From: CAZKFN01 sp964552035
GTDB lineage: Bacteria > Bacteroidota > Bacteroidia > Flavobacteriales_E > Vicingaceae
Direction: 5' to 3'
NCBI GenBank assembly: GCA_964552035.1
Contig: CAZKFN010000033.1
Location: 1 to 20,911 of the forward strand
Length of the DNA: 20,911 nucleotides
Part shown: positions 5,519-12,293 of the stretch, piece after piece
Numbering within the stretch: position 1 is the stretch's first letter
Layout: each line of letters opens with the position of its first letter
The notes under the pieces: generated by a model
What the model was told of the DNA's origin: nothing
The model's input: only the letters and a program-made list of their open reading frames with translations
Databases searched by the model: none
Program-made: the position numbers and the translations under genes

Positions 5519-6244
5519 TTAAAATGGTTTATAGACTTTATCCTGGTTACTAAAGTCATTAATGGGTAATGTTGATTTCTTTGTTTTGACTCTTTTCTCT
5601 TTTTCTCTACTTATCTCGCACTTGAGCCAGTTTGCAAAATGAAACTTAGCATCTTTTTCATCTTTATATTTTTCGCCTCTTGCTGCTAATTCAGCAAAGA
5701 ATTGTTTTAGATAATTCTCTATGGTTTCAAAATCATGAATTTTATAAGTCATACAAAGAATTTCTTTCCAACTCATATCTTCTAGGAGCAAATCTAATGT
5801 TTCATTCAAGGGAGATATAAAATTAGCTTCATCGCTATTTATAGATATAGATTGTTTAGTATTGTTTAGTTTATTAATGTCGACAGGTTGTGCGACTACT
5901 TGCACGTTAGTTTGTACGTCAGCTTGTGCGACACTTTGTGCGTCAAATTTGATATACTTTTTGTCGCACAGACTAATTAAGCTATATTCTGCTGCTAAAT
6001 TTCCATTTCTTTTTTTCCATGTTATTCTACCTTTCTGACTAAGTTCATTTCGAGCTCTCTCTAAAGTTCTACGCTTTAGCCCTGTTTTTAATTCAAGAAC
6101 TGATATGGCTACAGTAAATCGTGGTTGCCAAGATGCTTTGTTTGCGACGCTCATTAACGCATGCCACAAGTTAATAGCATTTGAACTTATTTGATTTATT
6201 TCGAGCCAATCGTAGAACGAATTAATTTCGGCTATATAGTTCAT
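5519..6244 (-). CDS. Phage replication initiator protein
   Basis: A 241-residue protein. Residues 1-95 (MNYIAEINSFYDWLEINQIS..., SVLELKTGLKRRTLERARNELSQKGRITWK) look like a winged-helix DNA-binding domain of the kind used by Bacteroidetes phage initiators. Residues 100-119 are five tetrapeptides ending in AQ or VQ, encoded by five tandem 12-bp repeats. Residues about 150-215 form a helical C-terminal domain (DFETIENYLKQFFAEL, AKFHFANWLKCEI) resembling domains that contact the loader. The 2-bp spacing to the helicase-loader gene and in-gene iterons match the lambda O layout. I chose the ATG at 6244 because family members begin MNYI-EIN-FYDWLE; an ATG at 6283 or a GTG at 6328 in the same frame is possible. 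Positions 6245-6372 then form a leader with no other gene. Confidence 0.8.
   Translation of the reverse strand: MNYIAEINSFYDWLEINQISSNAINLWHALMSVANKASWQPRFTVAISVLELKTGLKRRTLERARNELSQKGRITWKKRNGNLAAEYSLISLCDKKYIKFDAQSVAQADVQTNVQVVAQPVDINKLNNTKQSISINSDEANFISPLNETLDLLLEDMSWKEILCMTYKIHDFETIENYLKQFFAELAARGEKYKDEKDAKFHFANWLKCEISREKEKRVKTKKSTLPINDFSNQDKVYKPF
5888..5947. repeat. Five tandem 12-bp iterons: probable replication origin
   Basis: Units start at 5888, 5900, 5912, 5924 and 5936, each exactly 12 bp, with consensus TTGTGCG(A/T)C followed by three variable bases. An inverted copy (TGTCGCACA) lies at 5962-5970. The flank at 5815-5880 is very AT-rich and holds a direct repeat of ATTGTTTAGT. Iterons plus an AT-rich unwinding region inside the initiator gene is the arrangement of lambdoid origins. 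Origin function is inferred. Confidence 0.66.
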
Positions 6245-6372
6245 ATTTTTACTTTGTTTTGTAATGCTTGCAGACTCTGCCATATCTATTAGCAGCACAT
6301 ACTCTTTTATTGAGTTTCCTACACGCACAACTGTTTTCTATAAATTCATAGGAGTATTGACATTGAATACAT

Positions 6373-6729
6373 TTAACTCTCTTCATTTAAGTATTCTTTT
6401 ATTTCATTCATAAAGTCTTCAAGGGAGTAGCAGAGTACATATTTATTACCTGCCATTTCAGCGTGTTCCTGCCATAGTTTTTGTAATGCTGATTGCTTAC
6501 CCTTTGGGGCTTTCATTTCCAAACAGAGGGCTCCATACTTACCTCTTGGAGTAAGTAGTATAAGATCAGATACTCCAGGAAGCTGTCCTTCTGCTTTTAA
6601 TATTCGTCCTGTGGAATAAAATCGATATCCTCCGTTAGGTACAGCAAACAATACTTTCCCTAACTTTGGATATTGATATCTAAACCATCTCACACAACTA
6701 ATTTGAATCTGTGATTCTATGTTTCTCAT
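6373..6729 (-). CDS. VRR-NUC domain nuclease
   Basis: A 118-residue protein that is essentially one VRR-NUC domain, a virus-type PD-(D/E)XK nuclease fold. Key features: ESQIQ at 5-9 (helix 1 with E5), FAVPNGGYR at 28-36, GQLPGVSDLILL at 48-59 (D55), and CLEMKAPKGKQS at 69-80, where E71-x-K73 completes the active site. The C-terminal YVLCYSLEDF is also typical. Phage stand-alone VRR-NUC proteins are thought to cut structured DNA such as Holliday junctions or forks. It overlaps the preceding gene by 32 bp and precedes the initiator, so it belongs to the replication/recombination module. All catalytic residues appear intact. Confidence 0.88.
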   Translation of the reverse strand: MRNIESQIQISCVRWFRYQYPKLGKVLFAVPNGGYRFYSTGRILKAEGQLPGVSDLILLTPRGKYGALCLEMKAPKGKQSALQKLWQEHAEMAGNKYVLCYSLEDFMNEIKEYLNEES

Positions 6730-6967
6730 GTCTGTTCAATTGATTTATTGCTTCACGTCCTATAGTATCCATCTTTTGCATCACCATTTTGTCTGATGAT
6801 TCAAGAGGTCTCATATAAGCTATCTTTCGTACGAAGTATTTCCATCTGTTTTTACTAAGCCACACTATTAGCTCAATAGAACCATTATCCCATTTATATT
6901 GGCTTGGCTCTCCTTGATAATAACGTGTTGATACTAGTGCATAACCTTTGATATGTATTGCTGCCAT
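6698..6967 (-). CDS. Phage protein of unknown function
   Basis: An 89-residue protein, basic overall, with a strand-rich first half (YALVSTRYYQGEPSQYKWDNGSIELIVWL) and a helical, charged C-terminus. No motif allows a function. Its start overlaps the stop of the upstream gene in a TAATG arrangement at 6967, and its end overlaps the VRR-NUC gene by 32 bp. It is therefore firmly embedded in the early operon, but neighbours are the only clue to its role. Confidence 0.66.
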   Translation of the reverse strand: MAAIHIKGYALVSTRYYQGEPSQYKWDNGSIELIVWLSKNRWKYFVRKIAYMRPLESSDKMVMQKMDTIGREAINQLNRHEKHRITDSN

Positions 6968-7206
6968 TAATTGGCCTCGCTTTCTACATTATTTATTTGA
7001 TACTCAAATTCATAAGCACTATTTTCGCTTATGGTTGTAGACAGCCAACATTTAGCTCCCAGTACGTCATCATCATGACTAGAACATCTAGGGTCTTGCA
7101 TTTTCTCTAATCCTCTCAAAACTTTATCAGATACCTCAACATTACCTAACCCTACTCTATAAGTTACAGTTACATCAAGATCACTTAGCTTTACTTTATT
7201 GTTCAT
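6967..7206 (-). CDS. Phage protein of unknown function
   Basis: A 79-residue acidic protein (MNNKVKLSDLDVTVTYRVGLGNVEV...). It has beta-strand-like alternation at both ends and a central segment with two cysteines and a HDDD stretch (CSSHDDDVLGAKCW) that might bind a metal. I do not recognise a family. It overlaps the DUF4494 gene by 11 bp and the next gene by 1 bp, so translation across this part of the operon is coupled. Confidence 0.62.
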   Translation of the reverse strand: MNNKVKLSDLDVTVTYRVGLGNVEVSDKVLRGLEKMQDPRCSSHDDDVLGAKCWLSTTISENSAYEFEYQINNVESEAN

Positions 7207-7663
7207 TGCTTACCTCGCTTTCTCCTTTATCAGTGTATAGGTAAACATCCATGATAGGAGTTTCTGATACAGCTGATATTTGATAGTCTGCCATACTACC
7301 TTCCATTGCTTTATCTAGTTTCTTTATTGCATCTCTCAAGTCTGTAGCTTGAACTAGCATATAGGTTGATGATCTTTTTTCTGCACCACTTTTCTCATCC
7401 AGTGTGATAAAAGTAACTTTGCATTTGAACCAACGGTCAGCAGCCTCATCTTCTGAAAAGAAAACTTCACTGTATTTAGCCCTCTTAATACCCGATACTG
7501 TAAACTCTCCACTGATATATGGTGTTATTTCTTCTATTATTCGTGCTTCAGCTTCAGTAAAGCTTAGTGCATCGAAAACATAGGGTTCTGATACTTTCTT
7601 ACTAACGCCATTTTCCATCATCTTTTCATAGCGTACTTTGCACTCAAATAAATTGTATATCAT
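7196..7663 (-). CDS. DUF4494 family phage protein
   Basis: A 155-residue protein whose first 60 residues (LFECKVRYEKMMENGVSKKV, then SEPYVFDALSFTEAEARIIE and ITPYISGEFTVSGIKRAKYS) match the DUF4494 pattern as I remember it. The second half repeats the theme (WFKCKVTFITLDEKSGAEKRSSTYMLVQATDLRDAIKKL), suggesting two related alpha-beta modules. The family is widespread in Bacteroidales phages and mobile elements and lies in early operons, with no known biochemical role. The ATG at 7663 has an AAGGAAAT ribosome-binding sequence and overlaps the upstream gene by 20 bp. Confidence 0.82.
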   Translation of the reverse strand: MIYNLFECKVRYEKMMENGVSKKVSEPYVFDALSFTEAEARIIEEITPYISGEFTVSGIKRAKYSEVFFSEDEAADRWFKCKVTFITLDEKSGAEKRSSTYMLVQATDLRDAIKKLDKAMEGSMADYQISAVSETPIMDVYLYTDKGESEVSNEQ

Positions 7664-7883
7664 GATTTCCTTTTTTAGATAAATAATACTCGGCTATTCT
7701 CTTTCCACTTCTGGTAATCATTCTAGAATGGATAGGTAAACCTTCTTTATGTGTTAAATCGTGTATTCTTCCACTTAACCTTAAGCATCCAAATAAACGA
7801 AGAGCATCTAAAGCTGTAATTGTTTTACCTTGCATTAGATGCTCTTTTATTAGTTTGTTTTGCGAATCTAACTCCATACGCAT
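7644..7883 (-). CDS. Helix-turn-helix phage regulator
   Basis: A 79-residue protein. Residues 8-50 (NKLIKEHLMQGKTITALDAL, RLFGCLRLSGRIHDLTHKEG) read as a winged-helix/HTH domain of a family common in Bacteroidales phage early regions; the C-terminal ITRSGKRIAEYYL would be the wing. It probably binds DNA or replication proteins, target unknown. Start at 7883 is 3 bp after the membrane-protein gene; the second in-frame ATG (7877) is equally plausible. It overlaps the DUF4494 gene. Confidence 0.74.
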   Translation of the reverse strand: MRMELDSQNKLIKEHLMQGKTITALDALRLFGCLRLSGRIHDLTHKEGLPIHSRMITRSGKRIAEYYLSKKGNHDIQFI

Positions 7884-7886
7884 TGA

Positions 7887-8075
7887 TTATTTATTAAATT
7901 TTTCTTTTATCTCTTTATAGGTTATCCTTACTCCGATTAGTGTTAATAAAAAGATGATAATGGTTAAACCTATTGCTATACTTTGCATAGGACTTGGTGT
8001 AACACACGAAGACCCTAACATGGTAAAAGCACCAATAGAGGCTAATACCATTAGCACAAAACTGATTAATTCCAT
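7887..8075 (-). CDS. Two-span small membrane protein
   Basis: A 62-residue protein with two hydrophobic segments (about 4-24 and 32-52) separated by a polar loop with a cysteine and prolines (SSCVTPSPMQS). It ends in a charged, lysine-rich tail (TYKEIKEKFNK) likely to be cytoplasmic. There is no signal cleavage site. No family recognised. It is the first gene after the structured non-coding segment 8076-8330 and is followed closely by the HTH gene. Membrane proteins at this position in early operons sometimes block superinfection, which is only a possibility here. Confidence 0.62.
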   Translation of the reverse strand: MELISFVLMVLASIGAFTMLGSSCVTPSPMQSIAIGLTIIIFLLTLIGVRITYKEIKEKFNK

Positions 8076-8330
8076 CGCATTAATATTTTAAGATTGATTG
8101 TTGCCAGTAGCAAATCCGATTTGCAGCCTCATGCTTTAGTACTGGCTATATTAAATAGTTCTTTACTTTGTACGGACTTTCAACCGTAACATGATATTAA
8201 AGCAGCCTCAACAAGCATGTTGGCATTCCTGCTCACTTGCTTATCTGCTTTTATTTTATCACAATGTCAAAGAACTACTTGAAGTGTGGATGATAGAGAT
8301 ATTCTCTACGCTCTATCACCCTGTGCATCT
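8076..8330. ncRNA. Structured non-coding segment, candidate RNA
   Basis: No credible reading frame on either strand. Instead there are nested inverted repeats: GCCAGTA (8103-8109) with TACTGGC (8140-8146), enclosing GCAAAT/ATTTGC (8110-8115/8119-8124). AAGCAG (8200-8205) pairs with CTGCTT (8245-8250), which is followed by TTATTTT on the plus strand, and enclose a small stem AACA-AGCA-TGTT (8210-8221). GCAGCCTCA occurs twice (8123-8131, 8202-8210). Upstream of the second structure TTACTTTG (8164-8171), one mismatch from the Bacteroides -7 box, could start a plus-strand transcript of about 75 nt. It could equally be a 5' leader for the minus-strand operon. Confidence 0.4.
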
Positions 8331-8534
8331 TTACACTCTATTCATTTCTAAGAGTCTGTCGATGCTAGACAGATCATAAAAGAACTTATTACCAACTATT
8401 GAAAACTTTATTAAATCCTCATCTCTTAACTTTTGCAGCCAATTAGAGCTGCAGTCTAAGTATGCTTGTACTTCTGCTGTTGAAAGCCATTTCTTTTCAA
8501 CTGCTGTAACTTTACCTACTACCTTTCTACTCAT
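8331..8534 (-). CDS. HTH_17/excisionase-like protein
   Basis: A 67-residue protein starting MSRKVVGKV. Residues 15-65 (KKWLSTAEVQAYLDCSSNWL, QKLRDEDLIKFSIVGNKFFY, DLSSIDRLL) match the compact winged HTH of the MerR/excisionase superfamily: 'STAEVQAYL' is helix 1, 'SSNWLQKLRDE' the recognition helix, 'FSIVGNKFFYDLSSID' the wing and closing helix. Such proteins bend DNA and often act as directionality factors for integrases, so it is the best Xis candidate here. The start at 8534 overlaps the stop of the LuxR-type gene in an ATGA junction; the longer frame up to 8585 would run deep into that gene and is not used. A transcriptional regulator is the alternative. Confidence 0.75.
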   Translation of the reverse strand: MSRKVVGKVTAVEKKWLSTAEVQAYLDCSSNWLQKLRDEDLIKFSIVGNKFFYDLSSIDRLLEMNRV

Positions 8535-8899
8535 AATTGTAACTCTCTTCTTGTGGATGTATATCTTCTTGAATATCTTGCACACGTACGTGTTTTACTT
8601 GTTCTAGTTGTTCTCACTCTGTAAGCATAGACCTCACTGGGAATGAAGCAGAGTAGGAGAGCACCTGCAATAACCGCTCTTTTAAGGGGAGATAAATCAA
8701 ATGATATGTGGAACCTTGTACAAAACCACCACGCAGAAAGCTCGTTCGCTTTATTTACATTCGCCTTTTCATAGACTTTACGTAAATGATTATCTACAGT
8801 GTACTCTGATATGAATAGTTTATCAGCTACCTCTTTTTTGCTCGCACCCCATGCAATGAGTTCTGCTATCTGTGTTTCTCGTTTTGTAAAGGCTTCCAT
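8531..8899 (-). CDS. LuxR-type HTH protein with C-terminal membrane segment
   Basis: A 122-residue protein. Residues 3-60 form a GerE/LuxR HTH (FTKRETQIAELIAWGASKKE, VADKLFISEYTVDNHLRKVY), with 'SEYTVDNHLRKVYEK' as recognition helix. Residues 74-92 (RAVIAGALLLCFIPSEVYA) form one hydrophobic segment. The tail is strikingly rich in R, T and S (RVRTTRTSKTRTCARYSRR), with almost no acidic residue until the end. This combination recurs in Bacteroidales prophages; the protein may regulate transcription from the membrane. There is no receiver domain, so it is not a standard response regulator. It begins 1 bp from the Cro-like gene's stop and ends in an ATGA overlap with the next gene, so all three early regulators are made together. 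Confidence 0.8.
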   Translation of the reverse strand: MEAFTKRETQIAELIAWGASKKEVADKLFISEYTVDNHLRKVYEKANVNKANELSAWWFCTRFHISFDLSPLKRAVIAGALLLCFIPSEVYAYRVRTTRTSKTRTCARYSRRYTSTRRELQL

Positions 8900-8900
8900 G

Positions 8901-9134
8901 TTATTTATCTCCCCAGATGTTTGTTATGTTGTACCTGTTGAAAATATCTTCTATTATTTGTGCTTCAGATACTTTTAACTCTGTTTCTCCTCTCATTCTT
9001 CTGTAAAAACTTTCTCTAGAAATATTTAGAGAATCCATTACATTTTTTCTAAACTCCCCCATTTTGCTATTAGGCAGACTGTAATATCCTTTTTGAAAGG
9101 AAAAATTATCTTTTTTAGTAGCTTTTATCTTCAT
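8901..9134 (-). CDS. Cro-like early HTH regulator
   Basis: A 77-residue protein, first gene of the leftward early operon and divergent from the CI-type repressor. Residues 25-65 (MGEFRKNVMDSLNISRESFY, RRMRGETELKVSEAQIIEDI) form an HTH with 'ISRESFYRRMRG' as recognition helix. The lysine-rich N-terminus may contact DNA backbone. By position and size it is the expected Cro counterpart, competing with the repressor for the operators at 9213-9314. No acidic activation patch or extra domain is seen. A CII-like role is a weaker alternative. Confidence 0.76.
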   Translation of the reverse strand: MKIKATKKDNFSFQKGYYSLPNSKMGEFRKNVMDSLNISRESFYRRMRGETELKVSEAQIIEDIFNRYNITNIWGDK

Positions 9135-9175
9135 TTTAGCGTATTTTCGTTATTTACTTCTGTGTCATAATATCA

Positions 9176-9183
9176 TATCTTTG
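9176..9183 (+). promoter_or_regulatory. Candidate -7 box for the repressor operon
   Basis: TATCTTTG matches the Bacteroides TAnnTTTG consensus exactly, pointing rightward to the repressor gene, with a leader of roughly 140 nt. A degenerate fourth operator copy (9171-9188) overlaps it. No clear -33 TTTG is seen. Confidence 0.45.
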
Positions 9184-9212
9184 TGATTATGTTTGACATA
9201 GCAATACGAATA

Positions 9213-9314
9213 TATAACTAATTTGTGATATATCCATCTAGTATATAACAAATCAGTTATATTTAACATTGTTTCACATTATAGGGTGGAATAATTTATA
9301 ACTAAATTGTGATA
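9213..9314. promoter_or_regulatory. Three-site operator array between cro-like and repressor genes
   Basis: Three 18-bp sites fit TATAACT(A/G)A(T/A)TTGT(G/T)ATA: 9213-9230 and 9297-9314 in plus orientation, and 9244-9261 in minus orientation. The middle site is nearly a perfect palindrome. The last site ends 16 bp before the repressor start codon. This is the layout expected of CI/Cro operators; binding is inferred. Confidence 0.7.
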
Positions 9315-9329
9315 AATAATGAGTCGTTT

Positions 9330-10067
9330 ATGAATAGTATTAATTCAAGAATCAAAGCTATACGTGAAACTCTATTTGCGGGAGAGAAAGCAAAACATCA
9401 AGCTTTTTGTGAAGCTGTTGGTGTGAAGCAGACTCAAGCTAGCAACTGGATAAGAGAAGGCAGTAGCGTTGGTAGTTCAGTTATTGAACAAATACTTAAG
9501 GCTTTTCCTCAGATAAATGCCAATTGGCTAATAACAGGAGAAGGGGAAATGTTACTAGAGCATCCCGAAGAGAAGATAGAATCCAATCTAAATGATGAGG
9601 CTAAACTCATAACTAATCCAAATATTAAAATGATTCCTTTAGTAAGTCAATATGCACAAGCTGGATATCTATCTGGTTTTGCAGATGCAGAGTATATGGA
9701 AACTCTGCCTAGAATTCCTGTATTCGTTGATCACGAGCCACATGGTAACTATATGGCATTTGAAGTATTAGGAGATTCAATGGATGATGATTCAAAGAGA
9801 AGTTTGGCTCCTCATGATATATTAATATGCCGTGAAGTTAATCGTGACTATTGGCGATATAAACTCCATATAAAACAATGGTATTTTGTAATAGTGCATA
9901 AGACTAAAGGCATTCTTGTAAAAAAAATAATAGAACACGATGTTGACCATGCAATAATTACATTGCATTCTTTAAATAGAACTTATACTGATTTTCAATT
10001 AAGCCTCAACGATGTTGCCCAAATATTTAATGTGGTGCAAGTTCAAAGGAGAGGTTCAGATTTCTAA
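9330..10067 (+). CDS. CI/LexA-like phage repressor with S24 peptidase domain
   Basis: A 245-residue repressor that should maintain lysogeny. Residues 1-75 form an HTH domain (FCEAVGVKQTQASNWIREGS at 26-45; NANWLITGEGEML at 63-75, a typical close of such domains). Residues 100-245 form an S24 autoprotease/dimerisation domain: a candidate cleavage bond A111-G112 (QAGY), the nucleophile S150 in LGDSM, and the lysine K198 in GILVKKI. With both catalytic residues and a cleavable Ala-Gly present, RecA-stimulated self-cleavage during the SOS response is expected. I prefer the ATG at 9330 over the in-frame GTG at 9309, because the latter lies inside the third operator site. Two exported-protein genes follow within 20-30 bp and are probably in its transcript. 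Confidence 0.92.
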   Translation: MNSINSRIKAIRETLFAGEKAKHQAFCEAVGVKQTQASNWIREGSSVGSSVIEQILKAFPQINANWLITGEGEMLLEHPEEKIESNLNDEAKLITNPNIKMIPLVSQYAQAGYLSGFADAEYMETLPRIPVFVDHEPHGNYMAFEVLGDSMDDDSKRSLAPHDILICREVNRDYWRYKLHIKQWYFVIVHKTKGILVKKIIEHDVDHAIITLHSLNRTYTDFQLSLNDVAQIFNVVQVQRRGSDF

Positions 10068-10087
10068 AAAATTAAACCTTAAATATT

Positions 10088-10726
10088 ATGAAACAAATAT
10101 TTACTTTTTTGACAGCTTCATTTGTTTTAGTATTAACATTAGCAGGATGTGCTTCTTCTAAAGTTCAAGGTCACTCTGTTTATTGCAATATTGAATTAAA
10201 TAAAGTTAAGTTAAATGGCATAGAAGTCGCTACTGATATACATGATATGTTTTTTAGCGATGAGAATATTGCTGTTTCTTTCACCAGAGAATTATCTTCT
10301 ATTTCTTTAGAGCTATTAAATAAGACTCCTCAAGCACTAACTATGGTTTGGGATAAATGTGCATTTGTTAATGCAAATGGAGAAGTAGATGGGGTTATTC
10401 ATGAGGGTGTTAAATTAGTGGATAAAGGAGCACCTCTCAAAAATACTAATATTCCGTCTCAATCATACCTCAATGACTTTGCTATGCCACAGAGTGCTCC
10501 ATATATGAGTAATGTATATGTTGGTTGGCAGTATAAATACATCTATATGTGGACATATCCAAGTAAAGAGTCTGCTGAAGAGGCTAAAAAAAGATTAGAT
10601 AATCAGCCTACAAGATTAATCCTTTATCTGTCTCAAAATAATGAGATATTAGAATATGATTTTGAATTCTTATTAAAGAGTCCTATCTATGGAAATGATT
10701 TAAAAGTAAGCAATGTAGGTAAGTAA
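10088..10726 (+). CDS. Lipoprotein co-oriented with the repressor
   Basis: A 212-residue lipoprotein. Residues 1-20 form a signal peptide ending in the lipobox LAGC with C21 as the lipidated residue. The mature protein is strand-rich (ISLELLNKTPQALTMVWDKCAFVN) with no family I recognise. The residues after C21 (ASSKVQ) lack the acidic export tag known for Bacteroidetes surface lipoproteins, so a periplasm-facing location is more likely. It starts 20 bp after the repressor stop with no terminator between, so it is probably expressed in the lysogen. A role in lysogenic conversion or superinfection exclusion is inferred from that position only. Confidence 0.78.
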   Translation: MKQIFTFLTASFVLVLTLAGCASSKVQGHSVYCNIELNKVKLNGIEVATDIHDMFFSDENIAVSFTRELSSISLELLNKTPQALTMVWDKCAFVNANGEVDGVIHEGVKLVDKGAPLKNTNIPSQSYLNDFAMPQSAPYMSNVYVGWQYKYIYMWTYPSKESAEEAKKRLDNQPTRLILYLSQNNEILEYDFEFLLKSPIYGNDLKVSNVGK

Positions 10727-10756
10727 CTAATTCTATGATTTTTAAAATAGCTAACT

Positions 10757-11341
10757 ATGTTAAAAAAAATAATTGCATCATTTATCTTCTTTTTGTGCAT
10801 AGTACAATATACTCAAGCTCAAAATGATTCTATAGGAGTTTATTATGAAACGAATAATAGTATAGAACAGATAGAGCCTATTCGTTATTTTCAGACCAAA
10901 TCAAATACTTTAGGCTCTGCTTTAACTATGGGCATAGCTGGTTCTAAGCTCAAAACAGTTTATAAAGGAAGTTCTTCAAAAAACAGAGTAGATAATACTC
11001 CTACTTTTTATTTTTATTATAGTAGAAATATACCTATTGATAAAATTGAAAAGTATTACATGTTTTACTCCTCAACTACTCCTAACGATATCCTTTTAGC
11101 ACAATTTAAAAGTAAAAAAAAGACTAGAGAGCTTCAAGTAGGTAAAGTAAACATATACTCTGGCTTTACATTAGGCACAGCTGATGATTTAGATATTCTT
11201 ATTAATGTAGATAAAGTAAAAGATGGAGTCTATAAAATAACTTTTGACAAGCCATTAGACAAAGGTGAATATTGTTTTTTATTTAATGGTCCTAATGGAT
11301 CAGGAGCTTATATGTCTGTGTTTGACTTTAGTGTAGAATGA
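10757..11341 (+). CDS. Secreted protein of unknown function
   Basis: A 194-residue protein with a cleavable signal peptide (MLKKIIASFIFFLCIVQYTQA, probable cleavage A21-Q22). The mature part includes GSALTMGIAGSKLKTVYKGS followed by PTFYFYYS, and a C-terminal beta-rich piece (GVYKITFDKPLDKGEYCFLF, then GAYMSVFDFSV). I recall similar patterns in uncharacterised secreted proteins of Bacteroidales but cannot name a family. It lies 30 bp after the lipoprotein gene and is the last gene of the repressor transcript. The 148 bp that follow (11342-11489), between convergent genes, show no convincing terminator hairpin. Confidence 0.74.
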   Translation: MLKKIIASFIFFLCIVQYTQAQNDSIGVYYETNNSIEQIEPIRYFQTKSNTLGSALTMGIAGSKLKTVYKGSSSKNRVDNTPTFYFYYSRNIPIDKIEKYYMFYSSTTPNDILLAQFKSKKKTRELQVGKVNIYSGFTLGTADDLDILINVDKVKDGVYKITFDKPLDKGEYCFLFNGPNGSGAYMSVFDFSVE

Positions 11342-11489
11342 ATAATTTCTTATGAGTAAATATACTTAGGTATCCTCAACTTGTTAACTTAAAATACTGA
11401 TGAATTAGGACTCTTTATCTTTATTATTTATCTAATTGCCTTAGTGCTTTTTGATACACAGTGCTTTCCAAATATCAGGTAAGGTTCAG

Positions 11490-12287
11490 CTATTTACTCT
11501 TATTTAAAATCTTGGGTGTTACTTTATATGAAACAGGATCAATCATGTATTCGCTAATAAGTGTTTTATAATTAATAACCTCAACATCACCCACGTTTAT
11601 ATCATAATTAAAGTTATAGACTCTATAAATGCGAGCCTCTACTTTGTATTCTTTCATGAATTCTAATTCATTTATTGAAATAAAAAAGGGTGTATTTAAG
11701 TCTCCTTTTGTAGTCTTCACCTCAATATATAAATTCCCTCCCTTTTCATCTTGTTTAGAAAGAATATCATATCCTGCACCATCTCCAAATACTTTAGATG
11801 TATGTATAACCTCACTTAAAATATCAAAAGGAGCCTTCAATTCCCTTAATCTTTCTATTTCATAATCATATATATATCTCTCACCAGCATCTCCCAAAAC
11901 CCTATTCTCCTCATATCTAGCTTCAAAATCAACTTTTTTGGCTACATAATTTCGTCTTTTTGTTTTTCTTTTTTGAATTTCATTATTTGAAATTTTTGTA
12001 TCATGACTATTAGAATAATCCTTTGCGTAGAATGTTGCTATCTTAGTGTTTTTGTCAATAATATATCCATGCTTATCAAGAATATTATTTTCGCCTTTAT
12101 AACGTACTAAGTTACGAACAATCTGAGAGAAATGATCATCATTTCTTCCTGCTAAAATTTTTTTGTCATCATCGTCAAGGGGTAGTATCTCACGTAATCT
12201 TTCTATGAGATCTGTTGTTGTAATTTTACCCTCTTCTTCAACAATTAACTTAACATATGGTCTGATGTCTTTTTCTTTATAAGCCAT
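11490..12287 (-). CDS. DUF3883-type putative restriction endonuclease
   Basis: A 265-residue protein. The N-terminal 90 residues (VKLIVEEEGKITTTDLIERL...) resemble the winged-helix Mrr_N-type DNA-reading domain, followed by a basic linker (KRKTKRR at 106-112). Residues 130-230 match the DUF3883 nuclease domain: LGDAGERYIYDYE (131-143, E136), GAGYDILS (170-177, D174) and LYIEVKTT (186-193, E189-x-K191), the PD-(D/E)XK active site, then FFISINELEFMKEYKVEARIYRVYNF. DUF3883 domains occur in restriction systems. The start at 12287 is 6 bp after the D12 methyltransferase stop, so the pair reads as a type II-like restriction-modification operon with methylase first. The recognition site cannot be deduced. 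Confidence 0.8.
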   Translation of the reverse strand: MAYKEKDIRPYVKLIVEEEGKITTTDLIERLREILPLDDDDKKILAGRNDDHFSQIVRNLVRYKGENNILDKHGYIIDKNTKIATFYAKDYSNSHDTKISNNEIQKRKTKRRNYVAKKVDFEARYEENRVLGDAGERYIYDYEIERLRELKAPFDILSEVIHTSKVFGDGAGYDILSKQDEKGGNLYIEVKTTKGDLNTPFFISINELEFMKEYKVEARIYRVYNFNYDINVGDVEVINYKTLISEYMIDPVSYKVTPKILNKSK

Positions 12288-12293
12288 GATATT

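Noticed and set aside
8191..8379. Plus-strand frame of 62 codons
   Set aside because: Runs through the structured segment into the antisense of the HTH_17 gene; composition is not protein-like and start context is poor.
11342..11489. Terminator between the convergent secreted-protein and DUF3883 genes
   Set aside because: Only weak stems (ATAC-TTAG-GTAT) and a short direct repeat AGTGCTTT were found; nothing with a stable stem and T-run.
11629..11865. Plus-strand frame antisense to the DUF3883 gene, and similar shadows at 13106-13303, 15683-15871, 4927-5118 and 2933-3130
   Set aside because: Each lies wholly inside a well-supported gene on the other strand and shows no domain or start signal.
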